64,000 nt of DNA from Marinoscillum sp. 108 (lineage in GTDB: Bacteria > Bacteroidota > Bacteroidia > Cytophagales > Cyclobacteriaceae). The DNA lies in the NCBI RefSeq assembly GCF_902506655.1, contig NZ_LR734817.1, positions 629,897 through 693,896 of the forward strand. Direction: 5' to 3'. Positions 1-9,998 of the stretch are shown here, one piece after another. Position 1 is the stretch's first letter. Every line of letters starts with the position of its first letter. Position numbers and translations under genes: made by a program. Below the pieces are notes generated by a model that was not told the DNA's origin, did no database searches, and saw only the letters and a list, made by a program, of their open reading frames with translations.

Positions 1-849
1 ATGGTTAAGTCCTCTGTGACCATGGTGCATTTTAAAGGTATCTATATCCACCGCCCTGGCCAGAAGCTGATTGCCCAGACATATACCGAAAATGGGGTAA
101 TCTTTTACCAATATGCCTTTCACCGTCTCCACGGCGTAGTCCATAGCCGCGGGATCTCCAGGGCCATTAGACAGAAAGTAACCGTCAGGATTCCATGCTT
201 CCATTTCAGAGAGGGTAGCATTCGCAGGGAATACCTTGCAATGACAATCACGCTCTACGAAATTCTTAAGAATGGATCTTTTGATCCCGAAATCCATGAC
301 CGCAATTCGCAAGCCTGTATTTTCCTGACCTACTTCATAAGCGGTTTTGGTGGTCACCACACTGGAAAGCTCTAACGATTCCATGCTCGGCACCTCACTT
401 AGCTTCGTTTTCAATGCATCCAGATCAAAAATCTCAGACGTGATCACTGCATTCATGGCGCCCTTGGTGCGAATATGTCTTACCAACATTCTTGTATCCA
501 CATCTGTGATACCAACAGTGTTGTGCTTTTCCAGATATTCATGTAACCCTTCAGAAGCTGTCTTGCGGCTATATTGATGGGTGAAGTCATTCACCACCAA
601 TCCCTTGATCATCGGGTGCGCAGACTCATCTTCATCTACATGAACTCCATAGTTTCCTATGTGTGGTGTGGTATTCACAATGATCTGACCGTAGTAGGAA
701 GGATCTGTGTAGATCTCCTGATAACCGGTCATTCCTGTGTTAAAACATATTTCGCCTCCGGAAGTACCGGTTTTCCCTATCGAATATCCTTCAAAGAGAG
801 AACCGTCTTCTAATAGCAGGAGGGCTTTTTTTCTTTCTGGTTGCTTCAT
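1..849 (-). CDS. carA: Carbamoyl-phosphate synthase small subunit (3' end cut by window edge)
   Basis: This is the glutaminase subunit of carbamoyl-phosphate synthase. It releases ammonia from glutamine for the large subunit, feeding pyrimidine and arginine synthesis in the cytoplasm. The 283 codons visible run from an ATG at 849 to the window edge with no stop. The N-terminal part has the family pattern (TGMTGYQEIYTDPSY); the class I amidotransferase part has the nucleophile cysteine in GICLGNQLLA and ends in HGHRGLNH, just before the usual end of that motif. About 80-100 C-terminal residues, including the catalytic His/Glu, should lie to the left. It follows rplQ but is separated from it by a terminator and has its own promoter element. 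Confidence 0.96.
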   Translation of the reverse strand, partial: MKQPERKKALLLLEDGSLFEGYSIGKTGTSGGEICFNTGMTGYQEIYTDPSYYGQIIVNTTPHIGNYGVHVDEDESAHPMIKGLVVNDFTHQYSRKTASEGLHEYLEKHNTVGITDVDTRMLVRHIRTKGAMNAVITSEIFDLDALKTKLSEVPSMESLELSSVVTTKTAYEVGQENTGLRIAVMDFGIKRSILKNFVERDCHCKVFPANATLSEMEAWNPDGYFLSNGPGDPAAMDYAVETVKGILVKDYPIFGICLGNQLLARAVDIDTFKMHHGHRGLNH

Positions 850-855
850 GGCTTG

Positions 856-863
856 CAAAAATA
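856..863 (-). promoter_or_regulatory. Bacteroidota -7 element for carA
   Basis: On the minus strand TATTTTTG matches the Bacteroidota -7 consensus TAnnTTTG. A TTTG lies 15 bases upstream, closer than the usual 18-20, so the -33 element is uncertain. Only six bases separate the element from the carA ATG, so the transcript would be leaderless or nearly so. Confidence 0.5.
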
Positions 864-890
864 AGAAATTATCGTTCACAAATCAGACAT

Positions 891-925
891 AAAAAAAGGG
901 ATTAGGTCAACACCCAATCCCTTTT
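891..925 (-). terminator. Rho-independent terminator after rplQ
   Basis: Read on the minus strand, a nine-pair stem (GGGATTGGG with CCTAATCCC, one G-U pair) closes a short loop and is followed by seven T. It lies 18 bases after the rplQ stop and before carA, so it ends the long ribosomal protein operon. Confidence 0.85.
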
Positions 926-942
926 ATATCTCTTAACTTAAG

Positions 943-1542
943 TTATTCACTTTTCTCTTTTTCTTCTGTGTCATCAGAAGCCTCGTTAGTAGGCTCTTCC
1001 TCAGTAGACTCAGCAGCAGCTTCCTCGATCACCTCTTCTGCTACCGCAGCTTCGGCCACCGGCTCCTCTACCACCACTGCTTCTTCTACAGCTGCAGTTT
1101 CAGCAGACTCCCCACCTTTCTTACCACCTCTTCTTGATCTTCTGGTCTTAGCTTTTGCAGCATCAGAATCCTGAAGCAACAACTCATTGAAGTCTACCAG
1201 CTCCATCATACACATTTCTGCGTTATCACCCAGTCTGATACCGGTTTTGATGATTCTGGTGTATCCACCTGGTCTTGAAGAAATCTTCTCTGCGATAGGG
1301 CCGAAAAGCTCCTGTACAGATACTTTATCCTGCAGGTATGAAAAAGCAATCCTTCTGGAGTGAGTAGTATCGGTCTTTGCTTTTGTGATCAAAGGCTCCA
1401 CATACTTTCTCAAAGCTTTTGCTTTCGCTACAGTGGTGTTGATTCTCTTATGCAGAATCAAGGAAGAAGCCATATTCGACAACATCGCCTTTCTGTGAGA
1501 TGCTGTTCTTCCAAGATGATTAAATTTCTTTCCGTGTCTCAT
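943..1542 (-). CDS. rplQ: Ribosomal protein bL17 with acidic C-terminal extension
   Basis: bL17 is a large-subunit protein near the exit tunnel. Residues 1 to about 120 are the conserved core, starting [21 protein letters not shown]. The last 80 or so residues are a low-complexity tail, first basic ([13 protein letters not shown]) then very rich in Glu and Ala. At 199 residues it is far longer than the roughly 120 of the E. coli protein; such tails are common in Bacteroidota bL17. The ATG shares one base with the rpoA stop (TAATG), implying translational coupling. It is the last gene of the operon. Confidence 0.97.
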   Translation of the reverse strand: MRHGKKFNHLGRTASHRKAMLSNMASSLILHKRINTTVAKAKALRKYVEPLITKAKTDTTHSRRIAFSYLQDKVSVQELFGPIAEKISSRPGGYTRIIKTGIRLGDNAEMCMMELVDFNELLLQDSDAAKAKTRRSRRGGKKGGESAETAAVEEAVVVEEPVAEAAVAEEVIEEAAAESTEEEPTNEASDDTEEKEKSE

Positions 1543-2531
1543 TATTCTTCTTCCAATTTATATTTCGAAAGATCCATACCAAAAGTTAGTCCTTTGTCAG
1601 CCACAAGCTGCTCTAGTTCCGCCAGGGATTTCTTTCCGAAATTCCTAAACTTCATCATATCAGATATTTCAAGATTCACCAAATCTCCTAATGTTCTCAC
1701 ATCTGCAGCTTTCAAGCAATTGTATGCTCTTACTGACAGATCAAGGTCATTAAGTGATGTTTTCAACAACTTCCTCATGTGAAGCAGCTCTTCATCAACC
1801 TGCTCAGGCTCTCCCTGCTCCTGAGATTCCAGGATCATGTTCTGATCAGAGAAAAGCATGAAGTGCTTAATAAGAATATTAGCGGCACCTTTCAAAGCAT
1901 TCTCTGGATGTATAGAACCATCGGTCTCAATATCAAGAATCAACTGCTCATAGTCAGTTTTCTGCTCTACCCTTGTGTTCTCTACACTATACTTTACATT
2001 CTTAATAGGCGTAAAGATAGAGTCGATCGCAATGTATCCGAAGTTCTGATCAGCAGGTTTGTTATCATCAGCAGCTACATAGCCTCTTCCCTTTTCTACG
2101 CTGATTTCAATTTCAAACTGAGCTTTTTCGTCAAGATTACAAATCACCAAATCCGGGTTAAGGATTTCGAATGAAGTGGTACCCTTAGCAATGTCTCCAG
2201 CAGTGAACTGTCTTGTATTAGAAACAGATACAGTGATTGTAGTATCAGCTACATCTGAGATTTTCTTAAATCTTACCATTTTAAGATTCAGGATGATTTC
2301 GCTCACATCTTCCACTACCCCTTCGATAGTAGAAAACTCATGCAAAACTCCAGGTATCTTAATGGCGGTGATCGCGTAACCCTCCAAAGATGAGAGAAGT
2401 ATTCTTCTCAAGGCATTACCTACTGTAACGCCGTAGCCCTTTTCGAGAGGTTTGAAGGTGAACAAGCCGTGAAAATCATCGGCCTTCTCCATCACCACTT
2501 TCTCCGGCATTTGAAATGCTAGAATTGACAT
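1542..2531 (-). CDS. rpoA: DNA-directed RNA polymerase alpha subunit
   Basis: Alpha dimerises to nucleate RNA polymerase assembly; its C-terminal domain contacts UP elements and activators. The N-terminal domain (about 1-230) contains the assembly motif around [17 protein letters not shown]. The C-terminal domain (about 250-320) shows the helix-hairpin-helix pattern [22 protein letters not shown]. The length of 329 residues is normal. It lies between rpsD and rplQ, the usual alpha-operon order. Confidence 0.98.
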   Translation of the reverse strand: MSILAFQMPEKVVMEKADDFHGLFTFKPLEKGYGVTVGNALRRILLSSLEGYAITAIKIPGVLHEFSTIEGVVEDVSEIILNLKMVRFKKISDVADTTITVSVSNTRQFTAGDIAKGTTSFEILNPDLVICNLDEKAQFEIEISVEKGRGYVAADDNKPADQNFGYIAIDSIFTPIKNVKYSVENTRVEQKTDYEQLILDIETDGSIHPENALKGAANILIKHFMLFSDQNMILESQEQGEPEQVDEELLHMRKLLKTSLNDLDLSVRAYNCLKAADVRTLGDLVNLEISDMMKFRNFGKKSLAELEQLVADKGLTFGMDLSKYKLEEE

Positions 2532-2558
2532 ATTCTTTTCTTTATTTATTGAAAAATC

Positions 2559-3161
2559 TTACTTAGAGTACAATTCAACGATCAACTGCTCCTTGATGTT
2601 CTCTGGTATCTCTTCTCTGGTTGGAGAATTCAAAAACTTCCCTACCATGCCAGAGGCATCCCACTCCAGCCAAGAGTATCTTTTGGCATTGCCAGAAAGA
2701 CTATCAGATATGGCTTCCAGTGATTTTGACTTCTCTCTTACTCCGATAAGATCACCTTCTTTCAGTGTGAATGAAGGAATGTTTACGATATCACCATTCA
2801 CGGTAATATGCTTATGACCTACTAGCTGACGAGCTGCTCTTCTTGTAGGAGCAATGCCCAATCTGAATACTGTGTTATCCAAACGCGCCTCAAGGAGTTG
2901 CAAAAGGATCTCACCAGTAATTCCACTTTTACGTGAAGCTTTTTCGAAAATATTAGAGAATTGCTTCTCCAACACTCCGTAGGTATATTTTGCCTTCTGC
3001 TTTTCAGCAAGCTGAATTGCGTATTCAGACTGCTTTCTTCTTCTACCTCTACCGTGCTGTCCAGGAGGATAGTTCTTCTTCTGCAAAGCCTTGCTGGCTC
3101 CGAAGATAGGTTCTCCGAACTTCCTAGATATTTTTGTTTTAGGCCCTGTATATCTTGCCAT
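2559..3161 (-). CDS. rpsD: Ribosomal protein uS4
   Basis: uS4 is a primary 16S-binding protein of the small subunit and in some bacteria a translational repressor of the alpha operon. The protein begins [19 protein letters not shown]. It carries an S4 RNA-binding domain at about residues 90-155 ([20 protein letters not shown]). The N-terminal zinc-binding cysteines of some homologues are absent, so this is the zinc-free form. It lies between rpsK and rpoA. Confidence 0.98.
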   Translation of the reverse strand: MARYTGPKTKISRKFGEPIFGASKALQKKNYPPGQHGRGRRRKQSEYAIQLAEKQKAKYTYGVLEKQFSNIFEKASRKSGITGEILLQLLEARLDNTVFRLGIAPTRRAARQLVGHKHITVNGDIVNIPSFTLKEGDLIGVREKSKSLEAISDSLSGNAKRYSWLEWDASGMVGKFLNSPTREEIPENIKEQLIVELYSK

Positions 3162-3183
3162 TTTATCCCAGTATTTTTAGCTA

Positions 3184-3576
3184 TTAAACTCTTCTTCTTT
3201 TCGGTGGACGACATCCGTTGTGAGGCATCGGCGTAACATCCTTAATGATAGTTACTTCAATACCACTGTTCTGGATGGTTCTGATTGCGGACTCTCTACC
3301 TGCACCTGGTCCCTTTACAAAGACCTCAACCTTCCTAAGTCCCTGCTCGTAAGCTTTAGCTGAACAGTCCTGGGCTGCAACCTGCGCCGCATATGGAGTG
3401 TTCTTCTTAGAACCTTTAAAACCCATTTTACCGGCCGAAGCCCAAGAGATCACTTGTCCCTGACCGTTGGTCAAAGAAATAATGATGTTGTTAAAAGTAG
3501 CCTGGATGTGGGCCTGACCCAATGCATCTACTGCTACTACTCTCTTTTTTGCCTTATCTTTTCTTTTCTGAGCCAT
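3184..3576 (-). CDS. rpsK: Ribosomal protein uS11
   Basis: uS11 sits on the small-subunit platform near the Shine-Dalgarno/anti-Shine-Dalgarno helix. The 130-residue protein has the family blocks ([22 protein letters not shown], shown here in part: NNIIISLTN) and the end [13 protein letters not shown]. It is nine bases after rpsM, in the standard alpha-operon position. Confidence 0.98.
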   Translation of the reverse strand: MAQKRKDKAKKRVVAVDALGQAHIQATFNNIIISLTNGQGQVISWASAGKMGFKGSKKNTPYAAQVAAQDCSAKAYEQGLRKVEVFVKGPGAGRESAIRTIQNSGIEVTIIKDVTPMPHNGCRPPKRRRV

Positions 3577-3585
3577 GTCTATTGA

Positions 3586-3963
3586 TTACTTAACAGCCTT
3601 CTTCTTGTTAGCTACAGTTTTACGTTTACCTTTTCTTGTTCGGGCATTGTTTTTAGTCTTTTGACCCCTCACAGGAAGACCTTTTCTATGCCTAAGTCCA
3701 CGGTAGCATCCAATATCCAACAAGCGCTTAATGTTAAGCTGCACTTCTGATTTCAATACACCCTCCACTTTGAAATTTTCAGCAATGATCGTTCTGATGG
3801 CACCTGACTCATCATCGTTCCAATCCTGAACTTTCTTGTTTGGATCTACACCAGCCTCGGCCAAAATACCTTGTGCCGAACTCTTTCCGATTCCAAAAAT
3901 ATAGGTAAGAGCAATCTCACCTCTTTTATTGTCGGGTATATCAACTCCTGCAATTCTAGCCAT
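3586..3963 (-). CDS. rpsM: Ribosomal protein uS13
   Basis: uS13 lies in the head of the small subunit and forms bridges with the large subunit and P-site tRNA. It has 125 residues, starting [19 protein letters not shown], with the conserved [20 protein letters not shown] block and a basic tail that reaches the decoding region. It follows rpmJ closely. Confidence 0.98.
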   Translation of the reverse strand: MARIAGVDIPDNKRGEIALTYIFGIGKSSAQGILAEAGVDPNKKVQDWNDDESGAIRTIIAENFKVEGVLKSEVQLNIKRLLDIGCYRGLRHRKGLPVRGQKTKNNARTRKGKRKTVANKKKAVK

Positions 3964-3966
3964 TTC

Positions 3967-4083
3967 TTATCCTTGTCTTTGTTTAAACTTAGGGTTCTTC
4001 TTATTGATCACGTAAAGCTTTCCTTTTCTTCGGATCACTTTGCAATCAACGCTACGCTTCTTTATGGATGCTTTAACTTTCAT
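3967..4083 (-). CDS. rpmJ: Ribosomal protein bL36, zinc-ligand-poor form
   Basis: bL36 is the smallest protein of the large subunit. The 38-residue reading frame starts ATG at 4083 and ends TAA at 3967; it has the family start [10 protein letters not shown] and end [10 protein letters not shown]. Only one of the four usual zinc ligands remains: Cys14 is kept, while the first Cys is Ser, the third Cys position is occupied by Asn or Lys, and the C-terminal His is Phe. It sits in its normal place between infA and rpsM, five bases after infA. Confidence 0.95.
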   Translation of the reverse strand: MKVKASIKKRSVDCKVIRRKGKLYVINKKNPKFKQRQG

Positions 4084-4088
4084 AATTT

Positions 4089-4307
4089 CTATTTATAGCG
4101 ATATACTATTCTTCCTTTAGTCAAATCGTATGGTGACATCTCAAGCTTCACCTTGTCTCCGGGTAAAATCTTGATATAGTTCATTCTCATCTTACCTGAA
4201 ATATGTGCGATCAATTGATGGCCATTTTCAAGCTCTACTCTAAACATTGCATTTGATAATGCCTCAACAATAGTACCGTCCTGCTCTATGGATGATTGCT
4301 TTGCCAT
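4089..4307 (-). CDS. infA: Translation initiation factor IF-1
   Basis: IF-1 binds the A site of the small subunit during initiation. The 72-residue protein is one S1/OB-fold domain with the family signature ([32 protein letters not shown] in part: [20 protein letters not shown]). Its ATG shares one base with the secY stop, so the two are probably coupled. The secY-infA-rpmJ order is conserved in Bacteroidota. Confidence 0.98.
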   Translation of the reverse strand: MAKQSSIEQDGTIVEALSNAMFRVELENGHQLIAHISGKMRMNYIKILPGDKVKLEMSPYDLTKGRIVYRYK

Positions 4308-5629
4308 TATGCTACTGCCGTATTTTGAGTTCGTCCTTTCACTCTACCTGACTTCATCATTCCTTCGTAATGTCTCATCAAGAGATAGCTCTCTATTTGC
4401 TGCAAAGTATCAAGGATCACCCCTACCATAATCAACAGGGAGGTACCTCCATAAAATTGAGCAAAAGTAGTGCTCACACCTGCCATCATGGCAAAAGCCG
4501 GCAAGATAGCGATCACTGCAAGGAATACTGAACCCGGCAAAGTGATACGGGTCAATACATTATCTATAAAGTCTGAAGTCTGTTTACCTGGCTTAATACC
4601 CGGAACAAAACCTCCGTTTCTCTTCATGTCATCGGCTATCTGATTAGGATTAATCGTAATAGCTGTGTAGAAGAATGTAAACAATATGATCAAAGTGGCA
4701 AACAACAGGTTGTATTGCCAGGATTGAATATCTGAGAAAGTAGTACCAATGTACTGTGCAATGTCGCTATCCTGACTCCATATACCTGCCAAAAGAGCTG
4801 GCAAAAACATCAGAGACTGAGCGAAAATGATTGGCATAACTCCTGATGAGTTCACCTTCAAAGGAATATACTGACGCTGTCCGCCGTATACCTTGTTCCC
4901 CACCACTTGCTTGGCATACTGAACAGGAATCCTTCTGGTTGCCTGCACAAGTGCCACTGTAGCCATTACTACCAGGAATAACGCAACCAATTCTAAGATA
5001 GAAAGCAGTGCTCCTGGCAATCCTTTTACTTCTACCACCTCATACCATAGAGATGCAGGAAGTCTTGATATAATACCTATCATGATCAGCATGGAAATAC
5101 CATTACCGATACCTTTGTCGGTGATTTTTTCACCCAACCACATACAAAAAATTGTACCGGCTGTAAGAATCACCATTGAAGAGATTTGAAACAAAAACTG
5201 ATTCTCTAAAACAATCGCTTCAGAAGGAATAGTTGCTGTTAAATATCCGATAGATTGTGCCAGACAGATAAATATGGTAAGGACTCTGGTAATTTGACTG
5301 ATCTTCTTACGTCCACTATCTCCCTCTTTTTGAAGTTTCTGGAAATAAGGAACAGCCACAGTCATCAGCTGCAACACGATGGATGCAGAAATGTATGGCA
5401 TAATACCCAATCCGAAAACTGAAGCTCTACTAAAAGCTCCTCCAAGGAAGGTGTTTAAGAGTCCAAAAATACCACCTGCATCACCAGTAAGTTGAGCAGG
5501 GTCCACACCAGGAAGAACCACAAAAGATCCTAATCGGAAAATAATTAAGAATCCAATAGTATTCAGAATTCTAATCCGCAGTTCCTCAATGGAAAAAATG
5601 TTCTTTATCGTCTGTATAAACTTCTTCAT
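4307..5629 (-). CDS. secY: Protein translocase subunit SecY
   Basis: SecY is the pore-forming subunit of the Sec translocon in the inner membrane. The 440 residues contain about ten hydrophobic spans, the plug region after the first span ([20 protein letters not shown] in part) and the conserved cytoplasmic loops with [15 protein letters not shown]. Its partner SecE is encoded at 29.5 kb in this window. The gene follows rplO by three bases. Confidence 0.98.
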   Translation of the reverse strand: MKKFIQTIKNIFSIEELRIRILNTIGFLIIFRLGSFVVLPGVDPAQLTGDAGGIFGLLNTFLGGAFSRASVFGLGIMPYISASIVLQLMTVAVPYFQKLQKEGDSGRKKISQITRVLTIFICLAQSIGYLTATIPSEAIVLENQFLFQISSMVILTAGTIFCMWLGEKITDKGIGNGISMLIMIGIISRLPASLWYEVVEVKGLPGALLSILELVALFLVVMATVALVQATRRIPVQYAKQVVGNKVYGGQRQYIPLKVNSSGVMPIIFAQSLMFLPALLAGIWSQDSDIAQYIGTTFSDIQSWQYNLLFATLIILFTFFYTAITINPNQIADDMKRNGGFVPGIKPGKQTSDFIDNVLTRITLPGSVFLAVIAILPAFAMMAGVSTTFAQFYGGTSLLIMVGVILDTLQQIESYLLMRHYEGMMKSGRVKGRTQNTAVA

Positions 5630-5632
5630 CTA

Positions 5633-6082
5633 TTATTTTTCTACAGATGCAGTACCACCGGCCTTCTCAATAGCTTCTTGAGCTGTTTTGGAAAACTTAT
5701 GGGCCTTAACCGTCAATTTAGCTTTCAACTCACCTCTTCCCAACACTTTAATTTTATCGCTCTTTTGAGCCAATCCGTTCTCTCTAAGTATTTCAGGAGT
5801 GATCTCGGTCAACTTCTTTGCTTCACTAAGTGCCTGCAAATCATCCAGATTGAGCGGCTTCATTACGATCTTGTTGTTATTCTTAAAGCCAAACTTAGGC
5901 ACTCGTCTTTGAAGTGGCATCTGACCACCTTCAAAACCGATTTTTCGAGAATAACCCGAACGAGATTGAGCTCCTTTGTGACCCCTGGTAGCAGTACCAC
6001 CTTTTCCAGAACCCTGGCCCCTTGCAATCTTCTTTCTATTTTTAGTAGCCCCACTAGCAGGCTTAAGTGATTCTAATTTCAT
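5633..6082 (-). CDS. rplO: Ribosomal protein uL15
   Basis: uL15 is a large-subunit assembly protein. The 149-residue product has the Gly-rich N-terminal extension typical of the family (RGQGSGKGGTATRGHKGAQS) and the FGFKNNNKIVMKPLNLDDL core. It lies one base after rpmD and three before secY. Confidence 0.98.
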   Translation of the reverse strand: MKLESLKPASGATKNRKKIARGQGSGKGGTATRGHKGAQSRSGYSRKIGFEGGQMPLQRRVPKFGFKNNNKIVMKPLNLDDLQALSEAKKLTEITPEILRENGLAQKSDKIKVLGRGELKAKLTVKAHKFSKTAQEAIEKAGGTASVEK

Positions 6083-6083
6083 C

Positions 6084-6263
6084 TTAAAGCTCTTTTACTT
6101 CGATTAAATGCTGAACCTTATTTATCATACCAGAAATCTGTGGAGTCAATTCCTTCTCTACACTTCTGTTGATTTTGCCTAAACCCAAAGCCTGGATAGT
6201 CCTCTTCTGACGTTGTGGACGCTTCACAATACTTCTGGTCTGTGTAATTATTACTTTAGCCAT
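6084..6263 (-). CDS. rpmD: Ribosomal protein uL30
   Basis: This short frame of 59 residues runs from ATG at 6263 to TAA at 6084. It starts [20 protein letters not shown] and contains the family block [16 protein letters not shown]. It fills the conserved place between rpsE and rplO, four bases after the rpsE stop. uL30 is a non-essential-in-some-lineages protein of the large subunit. Confidence 0.95.
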   Translation of the reverse strand: MAKVIITQTRSIVKRPQRQKRTIQALGLGKINRSVEKELTPQISGMINKVQHLIEVKEL

Positions 6264-6267
6264 TTTC

Positions 6268-6786
6268 TTAACCGTTAAAGACTTTATCTAACGTAACTCC
6301 TCTTTGTTTTGCTACTGCATAAGGATCTCTCATCCTGTTCAAGGCATCAAATGTAGCCTTTACCACGTTGTGTGGGTTAGATGACCCTTTGGACTTAGCC
6401 AATACATCATGGATCCCAGCACTCTCCAAAACAGCACGCATCGCACCACCAGCAATTACTCCTGTACCAGGAGCTGCAGGCTTAAGTAATACCAAACCGC
6501 CACCGAATTTACCAATAGCTTCGTGAGGTACTGTGGTTTTAAACAAAGGAACCCTTACGAGATTTTTCTTTGCATCGTCCACTCCTTTTGTAATGGCGTC
6601 AGTCACCTCGTTTGCTTTACCAAGACCGTATCCCACTACACCACTACCATCACCTACAACTACGATTGCTGAAAAGCTGAATCTTCGACCACCTTTTACA
6701 ACCTTAGCTACTCGCTTGATAGCAACCACCTTCTCTTTAAGGTCGATTTCGCTGGCTTTTACTGCTTTTATATTACTTTGTGACAT
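6268..6786 (-). CDS. rpsE: Ribosomal protein uS5
   Basis: uS5 contributes to decoding fidelity and mRNA helicase activity at the entry channel. The 172 residues show the N-terminal double-stranded RNA-binding domain ([20 protein letters not shown]) and the C-terminal domain with [15 protein letters not shown]. It lies between rplR and rpmD. Confidence 0.98.
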   Translation of the reverse strand: MSQSNIKAVKASEIDLKEKVVAIKRVAKVVKGGRRFSFSAIVVVGDGSGVVGYGLGKANEVTDAITKGVDDAKKNLVRVPLFKTTVPHEAIGKFGGGLVLLKPAAPGTGVIAGGAMRAVLESAGIHDVLAKSKGSSNPHNVVKATFDALNRMRDPYAVAKQRGVTLDKVFNG

Positions 6787-6794
6787 AATCTTAT

Positions 6795-7142
6795 TTAAAA
6801 TTTAAGCCCACCTTCACGTGCTCCTTCGGCAAACGCCTTCACTTTACCATGGTATGGGTAACCGTTTCTGTCGAAGATTACACTCTGAATGCCAGCAGCA
6901 CTTGCCTTCTCAGCGAGCTTCTTTCCAACCTCTTTGGATACCTCTACGTTAATTTGCTCTTTGCCCAGTTCAAGAGATGATGCGTAGGCCAATGTAACCC
7001 CTTTCACATCGTCAATGATCTGACCATAAATAGCCTTGTTGCTTCTGAAGACAGACACCCTTGGTCTGGTGCCAGTACCGCTGATTTTCCTACGGATACC
7101 GAGCTTAATTCTCTTTCTTCTCTCTAGTTTAGTTACGGCCAT
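6795..7142 (-). CDS. rplR: Ribosomal protein uL18
   Basis: uL18 binds 5S rRNA in the central protuberance. The 115-residue protein shows [20 protein letters not shown] and the C-terminal [21 protein letters not shown], both diagnostic. It is eight bases after rplF. Confidence 0.98.
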   Translation of the reverse strand: MAVTKLERRKRIKLGIRRKISGTGTRPRVSVFRSNKAIYGQIIDDVKGVTLAYASSLELGKEQINVEVSKEVGKKLAEKASAAGIQSVIFDRNGYPYHGKVKAFAEGAREGGLKF

Positions 7143-7150
7143 CTTATTTA

Positions 7151-7702
7151 TTATTTAGAAGCGGTTTTACCAGCTTTTCTTCTTACTATTTCACCAACAA
7201 ACCTGATACCTTTTCCTTTGTAAGGCTCTACCTTTCTTAAGGATTTGATCTTTGCAGCTACCTGACCAACCAATTGCTTATCAATACCCTCTACCGTTAC
7301 CTTAGGGTTTTGACCCTTAGCAGTTTCAGCTCCTACGTTGATTTCACCTGGTACGGCAAGGAAAATATTATGTGAATAACCAAGGTTCAATTCAAGAATA
7401 TTATCTTGTACTGCGGCTTTATACCCTACACCCACAAGTTCCAACTCTCTCTTATAACCTTCAGATACACCCACCACCATGTTGTTGATTAGTGATCTGT
7501 AAAGTCCGTGCATAGCTTTATGACGCTTCTGCTCAGTAGGTCTTTCTACAGTTAATGTATCTCCTTCAATATTCACCTTCATATCCGGGTGAATTTCTTG
7601 CTTCAACTCTCCCTTAGGACCTTTCACTGTTACCACGGTTTTATCCACGGTAATGCTGATTCCTGCAGGTATTGAAATGGGTGCTTTGCCTATCCTTGAC
7701 AT
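7151..7702 (-). CDS. rplF: Ribosomal protein uL6
   Basis: uL6 lies near the factor-binding centre of the large subunit. It consists of two repeated domains. The start [17 protein letters not shown] and the C-terminal [21 protein letters not shown] are family signatures. Length 183 is normal. It follows rpsH by 14 bases. Confidence 0.98.
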   Translation of the reverse strand: MSRIGKAPISIPAGISITVDKTVVTVKGPKGELKQEIHPDMKVNIEGDTLTVERPTEQKRHKAMHGLYRSLINNMVVGVSEGYKRELELVGVGYKAAVQDNILELNLGYSHNIFLAVPGEINVGAETAKGQNPKVTVEGIDKQLVGQVAAKIKSLRKVEPYKGKGIRFVGEIVRRKAGKTASK

Positions 7703-7716
7703 TTTAAATCAATTTT

Positions 7717-8115
7717 TTAATATACGTAACACAGCACTTCGCCTCCGACATGCTCTTTTCTGGCTTCTTTATCTGAAAGCACACCTTTTGAAGTAGACAA
7801 AATGGCTATTCCCAGGCCATTTAGTACTCTTGGAAGGTTTTCTGCATCAGCATATTTTCTTAAACCAGGCTTACTTATCCTTTCCAGGCTAGTAATTGCA
7901 GACTGTTTAGTCTGAGGGTTATATTTCAAAGCGATCTTGATGATCCCTTGCTTATCATCATCCTCAAACTTGTAGTTCTGGATGAACCCTTTCTCGTGCA
8001 AAACCTTTGTTACTTCCTTCTTCAAATTAGAAGCAGGTATCACTAAAATGCGATGGTTTGCTTTTATCGCATTTCTGATCCTTGTTAAGTAATCTGCAAT
8101 CGGATCTGTTACCAT
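7717..8115 (-). CDS. rpsH: Ribosomal protein uS8
   Basis: uS8 is a primary 16S-binding protein and the spc-operon repressor in E. coli. The 132-residue protein begins [20 protein letters not shown] and ends [14 protein letters not shown] place the start at 8115: a longer in-frame start at 8154 would add residues not seen in the family and would lie inside a promoter-like element. The gap to rpsN upstream is 85 bases, unusually long for this operon. Confidence 0.97.
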   Translation of the reverse strand: MVTDPIADYLTRIRNAIKANHRILVIPASNLKKEVTKVLHEKGFIQNYKFEDDDKQGIIKIALKYNPQTKQSAITSLERISKPGLRKYADAENLPRVLNGLGIAILSTSKGVLSDKEARKEHVGGEVLCYVY

Positions 8116-8134
8116 TATCTTTATACAATTAAAT

Positions 8135-8159
8135 ACCCCGAAAACGGGGTGCAAAATTA
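8135..8159 (-). promoter_or_regulatory. Internal promoter element and hairpin upstream of rpsH
   Basis: On the minus strand TAATTTTG (8152-8159) matches the TAnnTTTG element. It is followed directly by a perfect six-pair hairpin, ACCCCG-TTTT-CGGGGT (8135-8150). No clean TTTG -33 box is seen. The site lies in the only sizeable gap of the spc-like block, so it may start an additional transcript from rpsH onwards. Confidence 0.5.
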
Positions 8160-8200
8160 AATGAATATTTTTAAAAATCTAAGCTAAGATGAAATAAAGA

Positions 8201-8470
8201 TTACCAGCTAGCTTTTGTCACTCCAGGGATCTTGCCATCATTGGCCATTTCTCTGAAGGTAACCCTGGAAATACCAAACTTCCTCATGTAACCTTTAGGT
8301 CTTCCGGTAAGCTTACATCTGTTGTGTAATCTTACTTTAGACGAGTTTCTTGGAAGTTTATCCAATGCTTCATAATCACCAGCTTCTTTCAAAGCTGCAC
8401 GCTTATTTGCATATCGAGCTACTAGCTTCTCTCTTTTTCTTTCTCTTGCTTTTATCGATTCTTTAGCCAT
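8201..8470 (-). CDS. rpsN: Ribosomal protein uS14, zinc-free type
   Basis: uS14 is a late-assembling protein of the 30S head. The 89-residue product has the C-terminal signature [20 protein letters not shown] and lacks the CxxC pairs of the short zinc-binding type, so it is the long zinc-free form. It is five bases after rplE. Confidence 0.98.
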   Translation of the reverse strand: MAKESIKARERKREKLVARYANKRAALKEAGDYEALDKLPRNSSKVRLHNRCKLTGRPKGYMRKFGISRVTFREMANDGKIPGVTKASW

Positions 8471-8475
8471 GTCTT

Positions 8476-9030
8476 TTATTTTTTACCCGCTACAAACGGC
8501 ATTCCGAATGCTTTGAGTAGTGCTAAACTTTCTTCATCAGTTTCTGCGGTGGTCACAAACGTGATGTCCATACCGGTGATTCTGTTAATCTTATCAATAC
8601 TGATCTCAGGGAAGATGATCTGCTCTTCGATACCAAGGCTATAATTACCGTGGCCATCAAATCCCTTTTGCTTAATGCCTTTGAAGTCACGAACACGTGG
8701 CAAAGCCACTGTCATGAGTCTGTCAAGAAACTCATACATTTTGTCTCCTCTTAGGGTGACACGAGCTCCGATAGGCATACCTTCTCTCAACTTAAAGTTC
8801 GAGATAGAAAGTTTGGCAACAGTAGGTACCGCTTTCTGTCCTGTGATGGTGGTTAGTTCTTCAACCCCCACATCCACAAGCTTTTTATCAGCAACAGCGG
8901 CTCCAATTCCTTTATTCACAGAGATTTTAACAAGCTTAGGTACTTGCATCACTGACTTGTATTGAAACTTTTCTTTCAATGCAGGTGCAATCTCTTGGAT
9001 ATACTTTTCTTTTAATCTAGGTCTAGCCAT
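8476..9030 (-). CDS. rplE: Ribosomal protein uL5
   Basis: uL5 binds 5S rRNA and contacts P-site tRNA. The 184 residues include [28 protein letters not shown] and the end AFGMPFV. I use the ATG at 9030, giving [10 protein letters not shown]; longer frames add non-conserved residues that overlap rplX. The start overlaps the end of rplX by eight bases. Confidence 0.97.
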   Translation of the reverse strand: MARPRLKEKYIQEIAPALKEKFQYKSVMQVPKLVKISVNKGIGAAVADKKLVDVGVEELTTITGQKAVPTVAKLSISNFKLREGMPIGARVTLRGDKMYEFLDRLMTVALPRVRDFKGIKQKGFDGHGNYSLGIEEQIIFPEISIDKINRITGMDITFVTTAETDEESLALLKAFGMPFVAGKK

Positions 9031-9367
9031 TAGTGATAAATTCTCCTGTTTTTTTAGAATATCTCTGCAATTTTCCACTCTCGTTGAGCTTCCTGCCAGA
9101 TCGAGTAGCCTCTCCAGTAGCAGGATCTACTACCATCAGATTACTCATGTGCACTGGAGCCTCAGTTTGCTCTCTTCCACCCTCAGGAGAAGTAGCAGAA
9201 GGCTTCTTGTGCTTGGTCACGATGTTGACACCTTCAACTATCGCTCTGTATTTTTCTGATATGACCTCCAGGACCTTACCAGTTTTATCCTTATCGTTTC
9301 CAGCCAATACCTTTACGGTATCGCCCTTTCTGATGTGAAACTTATTTGCTTTGTGGTTATTCATCAT
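9023..9367 (-). CDS. rplX: Ribosomal protein uL24
   Basis: uL24 starts assembly of the large subunit. The KOW motif at about residues 13-40 ([20 protein letters not shown]) is clear. Two consecutive ATG codons (9367 and 9364) could start it; the first shares one base with the rplN stop. Length about 114. Confidence 0.97.
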   Translation of the reverse strand: MMNNHKANKFHIRKGDTVKVLAGNDKDKTGKVLEVISEKYRAIVEGVNIVTKHKKPSATSPEGGREQTEAPVHMSNLMVVDPATGEATRSGRKLNESGKLQRYSKKTGEFITNG

Positions 9368-9735
9368 TAAAGTACTTCAGGTGCTAATGACACAATTCTC
9401 ATGTACTGACGCTCTCTCAACTCTCTAGCCACAGGGCCGAAGATACGGGTACCTCTAGGCTCATTGTTGGCATTGAGAAGAACTGCAGCATTATCTTCAA
9501 AACGGATATAAGATCCGTCTTTTCTTCTTACCTCTTTTTTGGTTCGAACGATCACAGCTTTAGAAACTGTTCCTTTCTTTAAACTACTGGAAGAGATCGC
9601 TGATTTTACAGTCACAACAATAGTGTCTCCCACTGAGGCGTAACGTTTCCCCGTGCCTCCTAAAACTCTGATACAAAGTACTTCCTTTGCACCACTGTTA
9701 TCTGCTACATTTAGCCTTGATTCCTGCTGTATCAT
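9367..9735 (-). CDS. rplN: Ribosomal protein uL14
   Basis: uL14 forms an intersubunit bridge and is the docking site of the silencing factor RsfS, whose gene lies at 39.8 kb. The 122 residues start [19 protein letters not shown] and end [11 protein letters not shown], both highly conserved. It lies between rpsQ and rplX with minimal gaps. Confidence 0.98.
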   Translation of the reverse strand: MIQQESRLNVADNSGAKEVLCIRVLGGTGKRYASVGDTIVVTVKSAISSSSLKKGTVSKAVIVRTKKEVRRKDGSYIRFEDNAAVLLNANNEPRGTRIFGPVARELRERQYMRIVSLAPEVL

Positions 9736-9736
9736 T

Positions 9737-9991
9737 TTACTTAGCTCGTTCGAGTATTTCTACTAATCTCCACCTTTTGTTCTTGCTCAGCGGACGAGTT
9801 TCCATGATGCGTACGGTATCACCGATATTGCAATCATTGTTCTCATCATGCGCAGAAAATTTTGTCGTTTTTCGGATAAACTTACCGTAGATAGGATGCT
9901 TTACCTTTCTATCCACTTTGATGGTAATGGTCTTCTGCATTTTATTGCTAACCACTTGTCCGACACGCTCTTTTCGCAAATTTCTTTCCAT
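9737..9991 (-). CDS. rpsQ: Ribosomal protein uS17
   Basis: uS17 is a primary 16S-binding OB-fold protein. The 84 residues show [20 protein letters not shown] and the [18 protein letters not shown] signature. It is followed after one base by rplN. Confidence 0.98.
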   Translation of the reverse strand: MERNLRKERVGQVVSNKMQKTITIKVDRKVKHPIYGKFIRKTTKFSAHDENNDCNIGDTVRIMETRPLSKNKRWRLVEILERAK

Positions 9992-9998
9992 CGATGCG

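Noticed and set aside
968..1174. Ser/Ala-rich open frame on the plus strand.
   Set aside because: It is the antisense image of the Glu/Ala-rich tail of rplQ and has no independent support.
8116..8154. Longer rpsH start adding 13 residues.
   Set aside because: The extra residues are not family-like and the start falls inside the promoter-like element and hairpin.
9031..9078. Longer rplE start adding 16 residues.
   Set aside because: The addition overlaps rplX coding and is not conserved; the ATG at 9030 gives the normal N-terminus.
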